The notes beneath the pieces were generated by a model. That model was not told where the DNA came from and ran no database searches. It worked only from the letters and a program-made list of their open reading frames with translations. Shown here one piece after another: positions 34,496-46,008 of a stretch of DNA of 50,092 nt. Source of the DNA: Acidobacteria subdivision 2 bacterium RH1 MAG20 (GTDB taxonomy: Bacteria > Acidobacteriota > Terriglobia > Terriglobales > Acidobacteriaceae); assembly GCA_002197545.1 (NCBI GenBank), contig NFUO01000515.1, positions 1 through 50,092 on the forward strand, given 5' to 3'. The first letter of the stretch is position 1. Each line of letters begins with the position of its first letter. The position numbers were made by a program, and so were the translations under genes.

Positions 34496-34936
34496 CTACA
34501 ATCCAAACTCTGACAACGCCATCTGATCCGCTTCCGTCATCGGAGCTGCGTCCATCTCAGCCTTGAACAAATCGTGGTTTACAACTTCGAGGAACGTTTG
34601 CACGCCAAAAACAACAACCTCGCCCGTAACCTTGGCCGTCTCCCGCAGCAACTGCGGAACCAGCAACCGGCCCTGTGCGTCCATCTCTGCCATCTGGCCG
34701 TAATAGTTCGTCACGTCCAGAAATTTCTTCTTCGCCGGGTTCATGGAAGGAATCGCGGCCAGCTTCTCCTCGATCTTTTCCCACTCCTTCAGCGGATAGA
34801 TCTCAGCCCGCTTCCCATCCTTGCTCGTGATATAGAACTGCGGCCCATACAACTCATCCACCCGGCGCTTGAACTCAGCCGGCAGCTTCAGCCGGCCCTT
34901 CTCGTCCACGCGTGTTGGGTGATTTCCGCGAAACAT
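34496..34936 (-). CDS. mraZ: Transcriptional regulator MraZ
   Basis: MraZ is the AbrB-like repressor that opens division and cell wall clusters and controls its own promoter. The 146-residue protein has two SpoVT/AbrB-type halves: MFRGNHPTRVDEKGRLKLPA with EFKRR, and AEMDAQGRLLVPQLLRETA. The DEKGRLKLP and DAQGRLLVP motifs form the ring-shaped DNA-binding fold. ATG 34936 is preferred, because it matches the family N-terminus and has GAGG five bases upstream; an ATG nine codons earlier is in frame. Three GTGG boxes at 10-bp spacing lie upstream, the known type of MraZ binding site. Confidence 0.96.
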   Translation of the reverse strand: MFRGNHPTRVDEKGRLKLPAEFKRRVDELYGPQFYITSKDGKRAEIYPLKEWEKIEEKLAAIPSMNPAKKKFLDVTNYYGQMAEMDAQGRLLVPQLLRETAKVTGEVVVFGVQTFLEVVNHDLFKAEMDAAPMTEADQMALSEFGL

Positions 34937-35021
34937 AGCAACCTCGATACCGGCCCATCTCAATCACTTCTCAGAGCAGCTTCGCGGAGTAGAATTCCCT
35001 CAGATTGCACTTGAGTTCATT

Positions 35022-35054
35022 CCATTTATTCCACTTTTTACCACTCTGCTCCAC
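35022..35054 (-). promoter_or_regulatory. MraZ operator: GTGG boxes at 10-bp spacing
   Basis: On the minus strand GTGG occurs at 35054-35051, 35044-35041 and 35034-35031, exactly 10 bp apart, followed by a degenerate ATGG at 35025-35022. MraZ binds tandem TGGG/GTGG-type repeats with one helical turn spacing, one per subunit. The boxes lie 85-120 bp before the mraZ start. Confidence 0.8.
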
Positions 35055-35124
35055 CATCCTCACCTAGCACGTATCCGCTGTAAAGCACTAAATTGCGCAA
35101 AATCCTGCATTTCCCACAATGGAA

Positions 35125-35133
35125 TGTGGATAA
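35125..35133 (-). promoter_or_regulatory. Perfect-consensus DnaA box upstream of the division cluster
   Basis: TTATCCACA is present on the minus strand, about 190 bp before mraZ and 70 bp beyond the GTGG boxes. A single 9-mer can occur by chance, but it falls in the regulatory region of the cluster. Confidence 0.4.
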
Positions 35134-35280
35134 CTCAGCAATTTGTGTAATACAGAATGATTACTACTACATATAGTGTTGGTATGTCTGGTTCATGCCA
35201 AGGACGGCACTTGCGAACCCAAAATCCATCTGATAGGCGAACTAAAAGCGAAACTTGTCCTAAAATTACCCGTCAGCCAT

Positions 35281-35817
35281 TCAAACTCCGCCGATTTTCT
35301 TCCTTCGAAGTAACCACACCAGATATGCCAGAACTGCCAGATTAATGAGCAGCAGGCTTAACCGGAACCAGTTCGGTTGCCGCACCAGTTCATACAATTC
35401 CCACGGTAGAAATGAAATCGTCAGAATCAACGTCAGATACTCTGCCCACACCTTTTCCAGCACCAACCCCACTCCCTCCGTCAACGCCACCGCAGAATAG
35501 GCTAACGTACCCAGGCTGATCAGTTTGAGCCGGTGCATATCGATCAGGTCGACCTTATCCAGCAGCAGCGCAACGAACCGGCTCTCCGGATCGAACTTCA
35601 GCGCCATGGCCACCCGCATCACTACATCGCCAAGGTCTTTGTGGAGCAGATGAATTGCACCCACCCCAATGCAGAAAAACAGAATCGCCTTCCCCAGCTT
35701 AAACAACCCAATCAGCAGCAGTCCGCGATCATGCGCCTTGTGCTTCCCATGCTGGGGCTTTCTCTGCGTCTGCACAATCATCCCCTGCCCACGCGTAGCT
35801 TCGTTTTGCATTGCCAT
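35281..35817 (-). CDS. DUF2127 family membrane protein
   Basis: This 178-residue protein has a polar basic N-terminus, then DRGLLLIGLFKLGKAILFF (DUF2127 opening helix), a short loop with HKDLGDVVMRV, and further helices at about 103-120, 128-145 and 150-168 (LSLLLINLAVLAYLVWLL) before a basic tail RRKKIGGV. DUF2127 proteins are small multi-span membrane proteins without an assigned function. The gene lies between dxs and the mraZ regulatory region, on the same strand as both, with a stem-loop between it and dxs. Confidence 0.85.
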   Translation of the reverse strand: MAMQNEATRGQGMIVQTQRKPQHGKHKAHDRGLLLIGLFKLGKAILFFCIGVGAIHLLHKDLGDVVMRVAMALKFDPESRFVALLLDKVDLIDMHRLKLISLGTLAYSAVALTEGVGLVLEKVWAEYLTLILTISFLPWELYELVRQPNWFRLSLLLINLAVLAYLVWLLRRKKIGGV

Positions 35818-35961
35818 CTGATTTCAAGTTGACGGTGACCGGCAACAATTGTCAACGCGCCGCGCAGAGCTTTCACACATCTCGGCGAAATCCAACGGCG
35901 TCATCCACGTCATCGACACTGTCCTCATGCCCAGCTAGCGTTCGTCCTGCTTCAATACGTA

Positions 35962-35991
35962 AGGCGCCTCCAGACTGGAGGCGCCTCTTTT
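35962..35991 (+). terminator. Strong GC stem-loop between dxs and the DUF2127 gene
   Basis: AGGCGCCTCCA (35962-35972) and TGGAGGCGCCT (35976-35986) form a perfect 11-bp stem with loop GAC, followed on the plus strand by CTTTT. No plus-strand gene precedes it. It lies 22 bases beyond the dxs stop and may end dxs transcripts even though the U-tract is on the other strand. Confidence 0.6.
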
Positions 35992-36012
35992 CACGTCATG
36001 GTGAAGTCGCCC

Positions 36013-37908
36013 TTAGTGCTTGGCCAGAACCTGTTCCATCATCTTGCTCAGATACGGTCTCGCCTTTTCCAGCGCAGCCTCCGCAGTCAGCCCATACTTT
36101 ATGCGCAAGACGTCCACCTTGCCGTGCTCGATAAACTCATCCGGCCAGCCCACCCGCACTACCGGAACCTGCACTTCAAGCCCATTCAGCGTCTCCAACA
36201 CGGCAGAACCGAATCCGCCCGCCAGCACATGATCTTCCAGCGTAATCAACAATCCGCAGTGTCCACCGAACTCGGCCACGCATTCCCGGTCAACCGGCTT
36301 GGCAAACCGCGGATTGATCACCGCGGCCGAGAATCCTTCCTGTTCCAGCAGCTCCGCCAGATGAACGGCCTCCGGCAGCATCGCACCCAGGCCAAAGATG
36401 GCGACATCCGCCCGTCCCGAATCTCTAACCACCTCGGCCTTGCCGATCTCCAGCGCCACTGGCTGCTCCTTCACCGCCGCACCCGGCCCAGTTCCTCGCG
36501 GATAGCGAATCGCCGACGGCCCATCATGCAACATCGCCGTGTACATCATGTCAGCCAGTTCATCCTCGTCCTTCGGCACCATGTGGATGATGTTGGGAAT
36601 GCCGCGCAGATAGCTGATGTCGAACAACCCATGGTGCGTCGGCCCATCATCTCCGCTCAGCCCACCACGGTCCATACAGAACACCACCGGCAGATTCTGC
36701 AAGCAGACGTCATGCACAATCGGGTCAAACGCCCGCTGTAAAAATGTCGAATAGATCGCGCAAAAAGGTTTGTATCCCTTCGTCGCCATTCCCGCCGCGA
36801 AGATCACGGCATGTTCTTCCGCAATGCCCACATCGAAATACCGCTTCGGATGCCGCGGACGGAACAGGTCCAGCGCCGTTCCATTCGGCATCGCCGCCGT
36901 AATCGCAACCACCTTTTCATTGCCATCCGCCAGCTTCGTCAGCGACTCGGCAAATATCTCCGAATAGGTCTTCTGCCCCGCAGACTTGGTCTCACCCGTC
37001 TCCGCGTCATACGGCCCCAGACCATGAAACTTCTTCTGCTTCTCCAGCGCCGGTTGAAACCCTCTGCCCTTCTGAGTAATCGCATGAAGCACGACAGGCT
37101 TGTTTTGCGTCTTCAGAAATTTGAATGTCTCAATCAGCAGCGGCAGGTTATGCCCATCGAGCGGCCCAAAGTAGCTCAGTCCGAACTCCTCAAACAACAT
37201 GCCCGGCCCAATCAGTCCCTTTGCCGCTTCCTCAGCTTTGCGGACCACGTGCCGCGCTGTCTTGCCGCCGTACTTCTCCAGCAAATCCGCCGCCCGGTCA
37301 TGCAGGCTCGATACGGTCGGATTGGTCACGATCTTGTGGAAGTACTCCGCAATGGCCCCGACATTCTTGTCGATCGACCAGGCATTGTCGTTCAGCACAA
37401 TAATCATCCGCCTCGTCTGCGCCGCAATGTTGTTCAGCGCCTCAAACGAAATCCCATTCGTAAACGCTGCATCCCCAGCCAGAGCAACAATGTGCTCGTT
37501 CCCGCCCGACATGTCACGCGCCACGGCCATCCCCAGTGCCGCGCTCAGCGCCGTTCCGGCATGCCCCGCGCCATAGCAGTCGTGCTCACTCTCCGTACGC
37601 AGCATAAATCCATTCAAGCCACCCGGCTGCCGGATGGTATGAAACAGCTTCTCGCGCCCCGTCAGCAGCTTATGGACATAGGCCTGATGACTCACATCGA
37701 AGACAAAGCTGTCCTTCGGCGTATCGAAGACATAGTGCATCGCCAGCGTCAGTTCGACCACACCCAGGTTTGGCCCGATATGCCCGCCCGTCTTGGCAAC
37801 CCCGACGATCAGGCGCTCACGAATCTCCTCCGCCAGCTCGGTCAGTTGCGGAATCATCAGCTTCTTTACATCCGCTGGAGAGTGAATTGTTTCAAGAATG
37901 TTGCTCAT
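36013..37908 (-). CDS. dxs: 1-deoxy-D-xylulose-5-phosphate synthase
   Basis: Dxs condenses pyruvate and glyceraldehyde-3-phosphate, the first step of the MEP isoprenoid route, using thiamine diphosphate. The 631-residue transketolase-like enzyme shows GGHIGPNLGVVELTLAMHYV, GAGHAGTALSAALGMA, ALAGDAAFTNGISFEALNN (Mg/ThDP site with GDA), GHNLPLLIETF, VGIAEEHAVIFAAGMA (the catalytic Glu), and DRGGLSGDDGPTHHGLFD. ATG 37908 (MSNILETIHSP) matches the usual N-terminus; the frame is open 34 codons further. Isoprenoids made here also feed undecaprenyl phosphate for the wall genes nearby. A dispersed hairpin repeat lies upstream. Confidence 0.97.
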   Translation of the reverse strand: MSNILETIHSPADVKKLMIPQLTELAEEIRERLIVGVAKTGGHIGPNLGVVELTLAMHYVFDTPKDSFVFDVSHQAYVHKLLTGREKLFHTIRQPGGLNGFMLRTESEHDCYGAGHAGTALSAALGMAVARDMSGGNEHIVALAGDAAFTNGISFEALNNIAAQTRRMIIVLNDNAWSIDKNVGAIAEYFHKIVTNPTVSSLHDRAADLLEKYGGKTARHVVRKAEEAAKGLIGPGMLFEEFGLSYFGPLDGHNLPLLIETFKFLKTQNKPVVLHAITQKGRGFQPALEKQKKFHGLGPYDAETGETKSAGQKTYSEIFAESLTKLADGNEKVVAITAAMPNGTALDLFRPRHPKRYFDVGIAEEHAVIFAAGMATKGYKPFCAIYSTFLQRAFDPIVHDVCLQNLPVVFCMDRGGLSGDDGPTHHGLFDISYLRGIPNIIHMVPKDEDELADMMYTAMLHDGPSAIRYPRGTGPGAAVKEQPVALEIGKAEVVRDSGRADVAIFGLGAMLPEAVHLAELLEQEGFSAAVINPRFAKPVDRECVAEFGGHCGLLITLEDHVLAGGFGSAVLETLNGLEVQVPVVRVGWPDEFIEHGKVDVLRIKYGLTAEAALEKARPYLSKMMEQVLAKH

Positions 37909-38037
37909 CCAAACCCATTCTGCAAGGCCACGCACCGAGCGCAGCGGCCTGCCACAATACATACCGCAACATAGGCTCGTCAGAACTGCGGCAGATCTTA
38001 AGTATACCAACCCCTAAACTTGAAAAAGAAACCAAAC

Positions 38038-38080
38038 CGGGCGCCCCACGTCCGGACTCGCGGACGTGGGTTTCCACCCA
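38038..38080. repeat. Dispersed hairpin repeat, copy 2
   Basis: Perfect 10-bp arms CCCACGTCCG (38045-38054) and CGGACGTGGG (38061-38070) flank loop GACTCG. The core is shared with 10246-10284. It lies between the pgeF stop and the dxs start, both on the minus strand. The minus-strand downstream sequence is only loosely T-rich. Confidence 0.75.
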
Positions 38081-38127
38081 TTCTCGCCATTCCAGTCACG
38101 ATTCTCAGCCGCGAACCGAAGATCTGT

Positions 38128-38979
38128 CTAAACCACCCCAATCACACTCATCATCCGCCCCGTAAACCCATGCTCCGCCCGATGCGAGAAGTATTTCCTC
38201 CTCCTATCGGAGACCGCACACGCCGTACACTCCCCCACCACAGTAATCCGCTCCGCCGACACTCCGGCATCCAGCAACTGCCTCCTGTTGGCCTCCCAAA
38301 GGTCGAGATGCACCTGCCCTCCATCTATCGTCTTGAACAAGTCCTTCGCATACTTGAACTGCGCTCCAAACTCAGACCGCACCTCATCTCCCACCGCATA
38401 GCAGCAAGCCCCAATGGAAGGCCCCACAGCCGCGATCAGGTCCTCAGCACGCGATCCATACTCCAGCCCCATCTTCCCAATACCCTGTTCCACAATCCGC
38501 GCCACAGTACCTCGCCACCCCGCATGAAACGCCGCCACAACCCGCTTGCTCACGTCCGCCACCAACACCGGAACGCAGTCCGCCGTCTGCACCCCCAGCA
38601 TTACTCCAGGCAGATCCGTCATCAAGCCATCGGCCTCCAGCACGGCCTTCCCCTCGGCGGTCTGCAACCTTCCCTCCCAAACCTCATCCTCTTCTCGAAT
38701 TGGCCATACCAATGCTGAATGAATCTGTCTTAAAGTGACAGTTTGAAACCCGGCTTTACCGTGCGAATCATCATGGAGGGTTCGCAAAAAGCGCTGGCGA
38801 TTCTCTGCCACAAGGGCCGGATCGTCGTCTTTCGTCCATCCCAGATTCAGCGAATTTTCCCCATAAATCGAAGATACTCCACCCTCCCGCGTACTGAATC
38901 CATGCCGCAGCCACGCGTAAGAATTCCACGATGCCACCTGTAAAACGCCAGCCTTAAGTCCTTTGTTCCCAATGGTCAT
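38128..38979 (-). CDS. pgeF: PgeF/YfiH family protein (purine nucleoside phosphorylase-like, peptidoglycan editing)
   Basis: This is a 283-residue protein of the DUF152/LACC1 family. WLRHGFSTREGGVS is the N-terminal motif. LRQIHSALV holds the first metal His, VMLGVQTADCVPVLVAD holds the Cys, and VAAFHAGWRGTVARIVEQG holds the second His. AAVGPSIGACCYAVGDEV completes the site. Members act as zinc enzymes with purine nucleoside phosphorylase or adenosine deaminase activity, and E. coli PgeF also prevents wrong amino acids in peptidoglycan precursors. It is divergent from aroDE. Confidence 0.94.
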   Translation of the reverse strand: MTIGNKGLKAGVLQVASWNSYAWLRHGFSTREGGVSSIYGENSLNLGWTKDDDPALVAENRQRFLRTLHDDSHGKAGFQTVTLRQIHSALVWPIREEDEVWEGRLQTAEGKAVLEADGLMTDLPGVMLGVQTADCVPVLVADVSKRVVAAFHAGWRGTVARIVEQGIGKMGLEYGSRAEDLIAAVGPSIGACCYAVGDEVRSEFGAQFKYAKDLFKTIDGGQVHLDLWEANRRQLLDAGVSAERITVVGECTACAVSDRRRKYFSHRAEHGFTGRMMSVIGVV

Positions 38980-39058
38980 ATGATAACCTTTCCTTTGCCT
39001 CCAACGTCTAAGCCACGAGCAATAGGCAGAGGCTAACCCCCTTTTCTTTCAACAAAAG

Positions 39059-39087
39059 TTGCATCCTGCCCCATCGCACTGTAATAT
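39059..39087 (+). promoter_or_regulatory. Sigma70-type promoter of aroDE
   Basis: TTGCAT (39059-39064), a 17-bp spacer and TAATAT (39082-39087) are seen. Transcription would start near 39094, only about 9 bases before the ATG, and no Shine-Dalgarno is present, so the mRNA may be nearly leaderless. Confidence 0.65.
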
Positions 39088-39102
39088 ACCGCGATTGTAG
39101 AC

Positions 39103-40707
39103 ATGAGAGTGAATGTGCCCACCGTAGCCCCCCAATTTCTTCGTTCCCGCATCGGCAAAATCTGCGTAGCCATTACCGGCACTACGCCCGCCGAAATGCT
39201 TGAAAAAGCCACTGCCGTTGTAAAAGAAACACCTTTCATCGAGTTCCGCCTCGATTATCTCGAAAAACCACTCGCCGCACTCCCTAAATTCAAACACTTC
39301 TTTGCTGACAACACCGCCGCTACAGGCATTGCAACCTGTCGACGCGCGGCCAATGGCGGAAAATTCACCGGCACGCTCGCAGCCCAGCTCGAAATTCTCA
39401 TAAAAGCAGCCGGCAGCGGCTTCCATATCGTTGATCTCGAACTTGAATCGGCAGAATCATTGAAGAAGGCCGATCTTCAAAAGCTGCGTGATACAGGCGT
39501 CGCGATCATCTTCAGCTATCACGATTTTTCGGCCACTAAGGACCTTGAGGGCATCTATCATCGCATCGAGCCTTTCCATCCTGACTTTTACAAGATCGTT
39601 CCCACCGCTAAAACTCTCACCGATAATGTGACCCTCATGCGTTTCATCGAACACATGGAGGACCATTCCAATATTATCGGCATCTGCATGGGCGATGCGG
39701 GCATCATCTCGCGTGTGCTTGGTGTTCGCGCCGGGAGCGCCTTCACCTTTGCCGCCGCAACGACCGGCGAAGAGACCGGGTCCGGCCAGATCGCGGCTCG
39801 CACTCTGATCGATACCTACCGGATCGAGCAGGTAGACGCTGCCACCAAGGTCTACGGTGTCGCGGGCAATCCGATCCGCAGCTCACTCTCTCCTGCCATG
39901 ATGAATGCGGCCTTCCGCCGCGAGACGGTCAATGCCGTCTATCTCGCATTGCAGACGCACAAGCTGACCGACCTTCTCAAGCTCGTCAACGAGATCCCCA
40001 TTCAGGGCCTCAGCGTAACCATGCCGCTCAAGCAGGAGATCCTGGCGCACCTGGAGAAGACCGATCCGCTTTCTACCAAGATCGGGGCCTGCAATACCGT
40101 CCTGCGAGCGCAGGACGGCAAGCTCTATGGCTTCAATACCGACGTTGCCGGGATTATTGGACCGCTTGAGAAGCGGCTGTCTTTACGCGGAACCAAGGTG
40201 CTGGTTCTCGGCGCTGGCGGGGCTGCTCGGGCTGCTGTTTTCGGCGTTAGGGACAAGGGTGCTGATGTGTTTATCCTCAATCGCACACTGGAGACTGCGC
40301 AGAAACTAGCACGGCAGTCGGGGTCTAAGACCATCAAAAAAGAGGCTTTGGCTAAGACCTCTTTTGACGTGATTATCAATGCGACTCCCCTCGGCATGGC
40401 TGGTCAGAAGGGCGCGCAGATGTTGGAAGCAAAGGACTTGAATACGAAGCTGGTCTTCGATCTTGTCTACAATCCAATCGAGACTCCTTTGCTGCGGCTG
40501 GCGCGGCAACAGAGCATTCCTATCATTACCGGCGTGGAGATGTTTGTGCAGCAGGGAGCGCGGCAGTTCGAGATATGGACGGGGAAACCGGCGCCCGAAG
40601 AGGAGATGTTGCGGGTGGTCATCCATGCGCTGCGGCAGCAGGCTGAGGCGGCGGCGGACGCTCCGGAGCCTGTTGCGAAAGCCAAGGCAAAGAAGAAATC
40701 ATCCTAA
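39103..40707 (+). CDS. aroDE: Bifunctional 3-dehydroquinate dehydratase / shikimate dehydrogenase
   Basis: This is a fusion of two successive shikimate-pathway enzymes, 534 residues. Residues about 15-240 are type I dehydroquinase: ITGTTPAEML, FIEFRLDYLEKP, FSYHDF (catalytic His) and FYKIVPTAKT (Schiff-base Lys). Residues about 245-515 are shikimate dehydrogenase: VYGVAGNPIRSSLSPAMMNA, LSVTMPLKQEIL with the catalytic Lys, GACNTVL, YGFNTDVAG with the catalytic Asp, and VLVLGAGGAARAAVFGV for NADPH. In SLSP-xx-MN, Met replaces the usual His. The tail is Lys/Ala-rich. AroD-AroE fusions are known in plants, chlamydiae and some other bacteria. It is divergent from pgeF. Confidence 0.95.
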   Translation: MRVNVPTVAPQFLRSRIGKICVAITGTTPAEMLEKATAVVKETPFIEFRLDYLEKPLAALPKFKHFFADNTAATGIATCRRAANGGKFTGTLAAQLEILIKAAGSGFHIVDLELESAESLKKADLQKLRDTGVAIIFSYHDFSATKDLEGIYHRIEPFHPDFYKIVPTAKTLTDNVTLMRFIEHMEDHSNIIGICMGDAGIISRVLGVRAGSAFTFAAATTGEETGSGQIAARTLIDTYRIEQVDAATKVYGVAGNPIRSSLSPAMMNAAFRRETVNAVYLALQTHKLTDLLKLVNEIPIQGLSVTMPLKQEILAHLEKTDPLSTKIGACNTVLRAQDGKLYGFNTDVAGIIGPLEKRLSLRGTKVLVLGAGGAARAAVFGVRDKGADVFILNRTLETAQKLARQSGSKTIKKEALAKTSFDVIINATPLGMAGQKGAQMLEAKDLNTKLVFDLVYNPIETPLLRLARQQSIPIITGVEMFVQQGARQFEIWTGKPAPEEEMLRVVIHALRQQAEAAADAPEPVAKAKAKKKSS

Positions 40708-40727
40708 ATTTTGTCAGATAGAAAATG

Positions 40728-40756
40728 AAGGGCCACCTCGCTTTGAGATGGCCTTT
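40728..40756. terminator. Bidirectional terminator between aroDE and the atp operon
   Basis: AAGGGCCACCTC (40728-40739) and GAGATGGCCTTT (40745-40756) pair with one C-A mismatch, with loop GCTTT. TCTATT follows on the plus strand and CATTTTC on the minus strand. It sits in the 69-bp gap between two converging genes. Confidence 0.7.
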
Positions 40757-40776
40757 CTATTGGAATGAAAGTTTGG

Positions 40777-41211
40777 CTAGAGGCTCTTGCCGTCGGCTGA
40801 AGCCAGCTTCTCCTCGGCTTTGCGGGTGACGGCGTTAGCTTCGTCGTACTTGTCGCCCTCGTCGCCGGCTTCCTGCCAGAGCTTCTCACCTTCCGCCAGC
40901 TCCTGCTGGGCCTCGGCGCGGTCGATCTCATTGGGATGAAGGGCGGTTTCGGCCAGGATGGTCACACGCTCCGGGAGAACTTCGACGAAGCCCCAGGCAA
41001 CGAAGAACTTCTGGTCACCGGAGGTGCCTCCGTGCAGTCGCACTTCGCCCGCCCCCAGCTCAGCAAGCAACGGCGCAGCGCCGTAGAGGGCTTCGAGGTA
41101 GCCCGACATGGATGGCAGCTCGACTGCATCTGCCGTTGCGTCCAGCAGGACGCGGTCCGGTGTTACCAGCCTGACCGCTAACTGCCCCGTGTTGGTAGTC
41201 GTTTCTGCCAT
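40777..41211 (-). CDS. atpC: ATP synthase F1 epsilon subunit
   Basis: This 144-residue subunit of the central stalk couples rotation to catalysis and can inhibit ATP hydrolysis. The N-terminal beta-sandwich is clear: LAVRLVTPDRVLLDATADAV, ELPSMSGYLEALYGAAPLLA (motif G-x-L-x-x-L/Y-G-A/H-x-P-L) and FFVAWGFVEVLPERVTILAE. A C-terminal helical pair of about 50 residues follows. It is the last gene of the operon, separated from atpD by a 71-base gap that is almost wholly a hairpin repeat. Confidence 0.95.
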   Translation of the reverse strand: MAETTTNTGQLAVRLVTPDRVLLDATADAVELPSMSGYLEALYGAAPLLAELGAGEVRLHGGTSGDQKFFVAWGFVEVLPERVTILAETALHPNEIDRAEAQQELAEGEKLWQEAGDEGDKYDEANAVTRKAEEKLASADGKSL

Positions 41212-41216
41212 CAGAA

Positions 41217-41281
41217 CCTCAGGGGCTAAAGCCCCCTTTCTTGCTTGCTCTTTACGGCATGGCTAAAGCCATGCCCTTAAC
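41217..41281. repeat. REP-like double-hairpin element between atpD and atpC
   Basis: Hairpin 1 has arms GGGGCT (41222-41227) and AGCCCC (41230-41235). Hairpin 2 has perfect 9-bp arms GGCATGGCT (41256-41264) and AGCCATGCC (41267-41275). Both turn on the same CTAAAG centre. The element fills nearly all of the intergenic space inside the operon. Confidence 0.75.
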
Positions 41282-41282
41282 G

Positions 41283-43849
<2,567 letters not shown>

Positions 43850-43852
43850 GAT

Positions 43853-45418
<1,566 letters not shown>

Positions 45419-45468
45419 CTACTCGATTCGTGTCAATCTCAAAATTTTGGTGTCGGCGCCGACGAAAC

Positions 45469-46008
45469 TCAGGCGTTTACCAGCTTTTGTTTCAGCTGCT
45501 GGAACTGCCCCCGGAGCGAGCCGTCATAGACCGTCGACCCGATGCGCACCACAGCCCCGCCCAGCAATGTAGCATCCTGACGGTACGTTGCGCGAACCCG
45601 GCCACCAGCCACCCTGGCCACCTGCGCCTCAAGCTCGGCGCGGTCTGCGTCATTGAGGGGATGCGCGCTTGTGATCTCAGCCTCGGCCAGACCCAACTGC
45701 TCATCTGCAATTTCGTGATACTCGGCGAGAATTTCATCCAGCTCGGAGAGACGCTGATGGTCCATGATGACTGCAAGGAAATTTCGTACCTGCGGAATCA
45801 TGCCGATGCGCCCAGCAATGGCGTCAAGGACCTTCAACTTCTGCTTGTTGACGATGGACGGGTTCATGAGAACCTCGCGAAGCTCCTGGCTATCAGCGAA
45901 GGTCTCACTGAAATCGCGGAGCTGCTGCTGGGCGGCGTTTGCATCAAGATGTTTCGATGCCGCTACCGAGGCGAATGCGTGGGCGTAACGAAGGGTAAGA
46001 GCGGACAT
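45469..46008 (-). CDS. atpH: ATP synthase F1 delta subunit
   Basis: This is the peripheral stalk subunit of 179 residues that ties the b subunits to the top of alpha. LTLRYAHAFASVAASKHLDA is the N-terminal RYA-AL pattern. FLAVIMDHQRLSELDEILAEYHEIADE matches the family block at about 90-118 (motif NFLAVIMDHQRLSEL). VRATYRQDATLLGGAVVRIG, then YDGSLRGQFQQLKQKL, is the conserved C-terminus. It shares a single base with the end of atpF. Confidence 0.95.
   Translation of the reverse strand: MSALTLRYAHAFASVAASKHLDANAAQQQLRDFSETFADSQELREVLMNPSIVNKQKLKVLDAIAGRIGMIPQVRNFLAVIMDHQRLSELDEILAEYHEIADEQLGLAEAEITSAHPLNDADRAELEAQVARVAGGRVRATYRQDATLLGGAVVRIGSTVYDGSLRGQFQQLKQKLVNA

Noticed and set aside
35161..35190. 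TTACTACTACATATAGTG, resembling a BlaI/CopY-type operator
   Set aside because: The inverted half is incomplete and there is no beta-lactamase or BlaI gene nearby. It lies in low-GC spacer where such strings occur by chance.
38038..38080. Intrinsic terminator of pgeF
   Set aside because: The stem is perfect, but the T-rich stretch on the minus strand begins several bases after the stem and is interrupted. The same stem occurs at 10246 in another context, so I call it a dispersed repeat.
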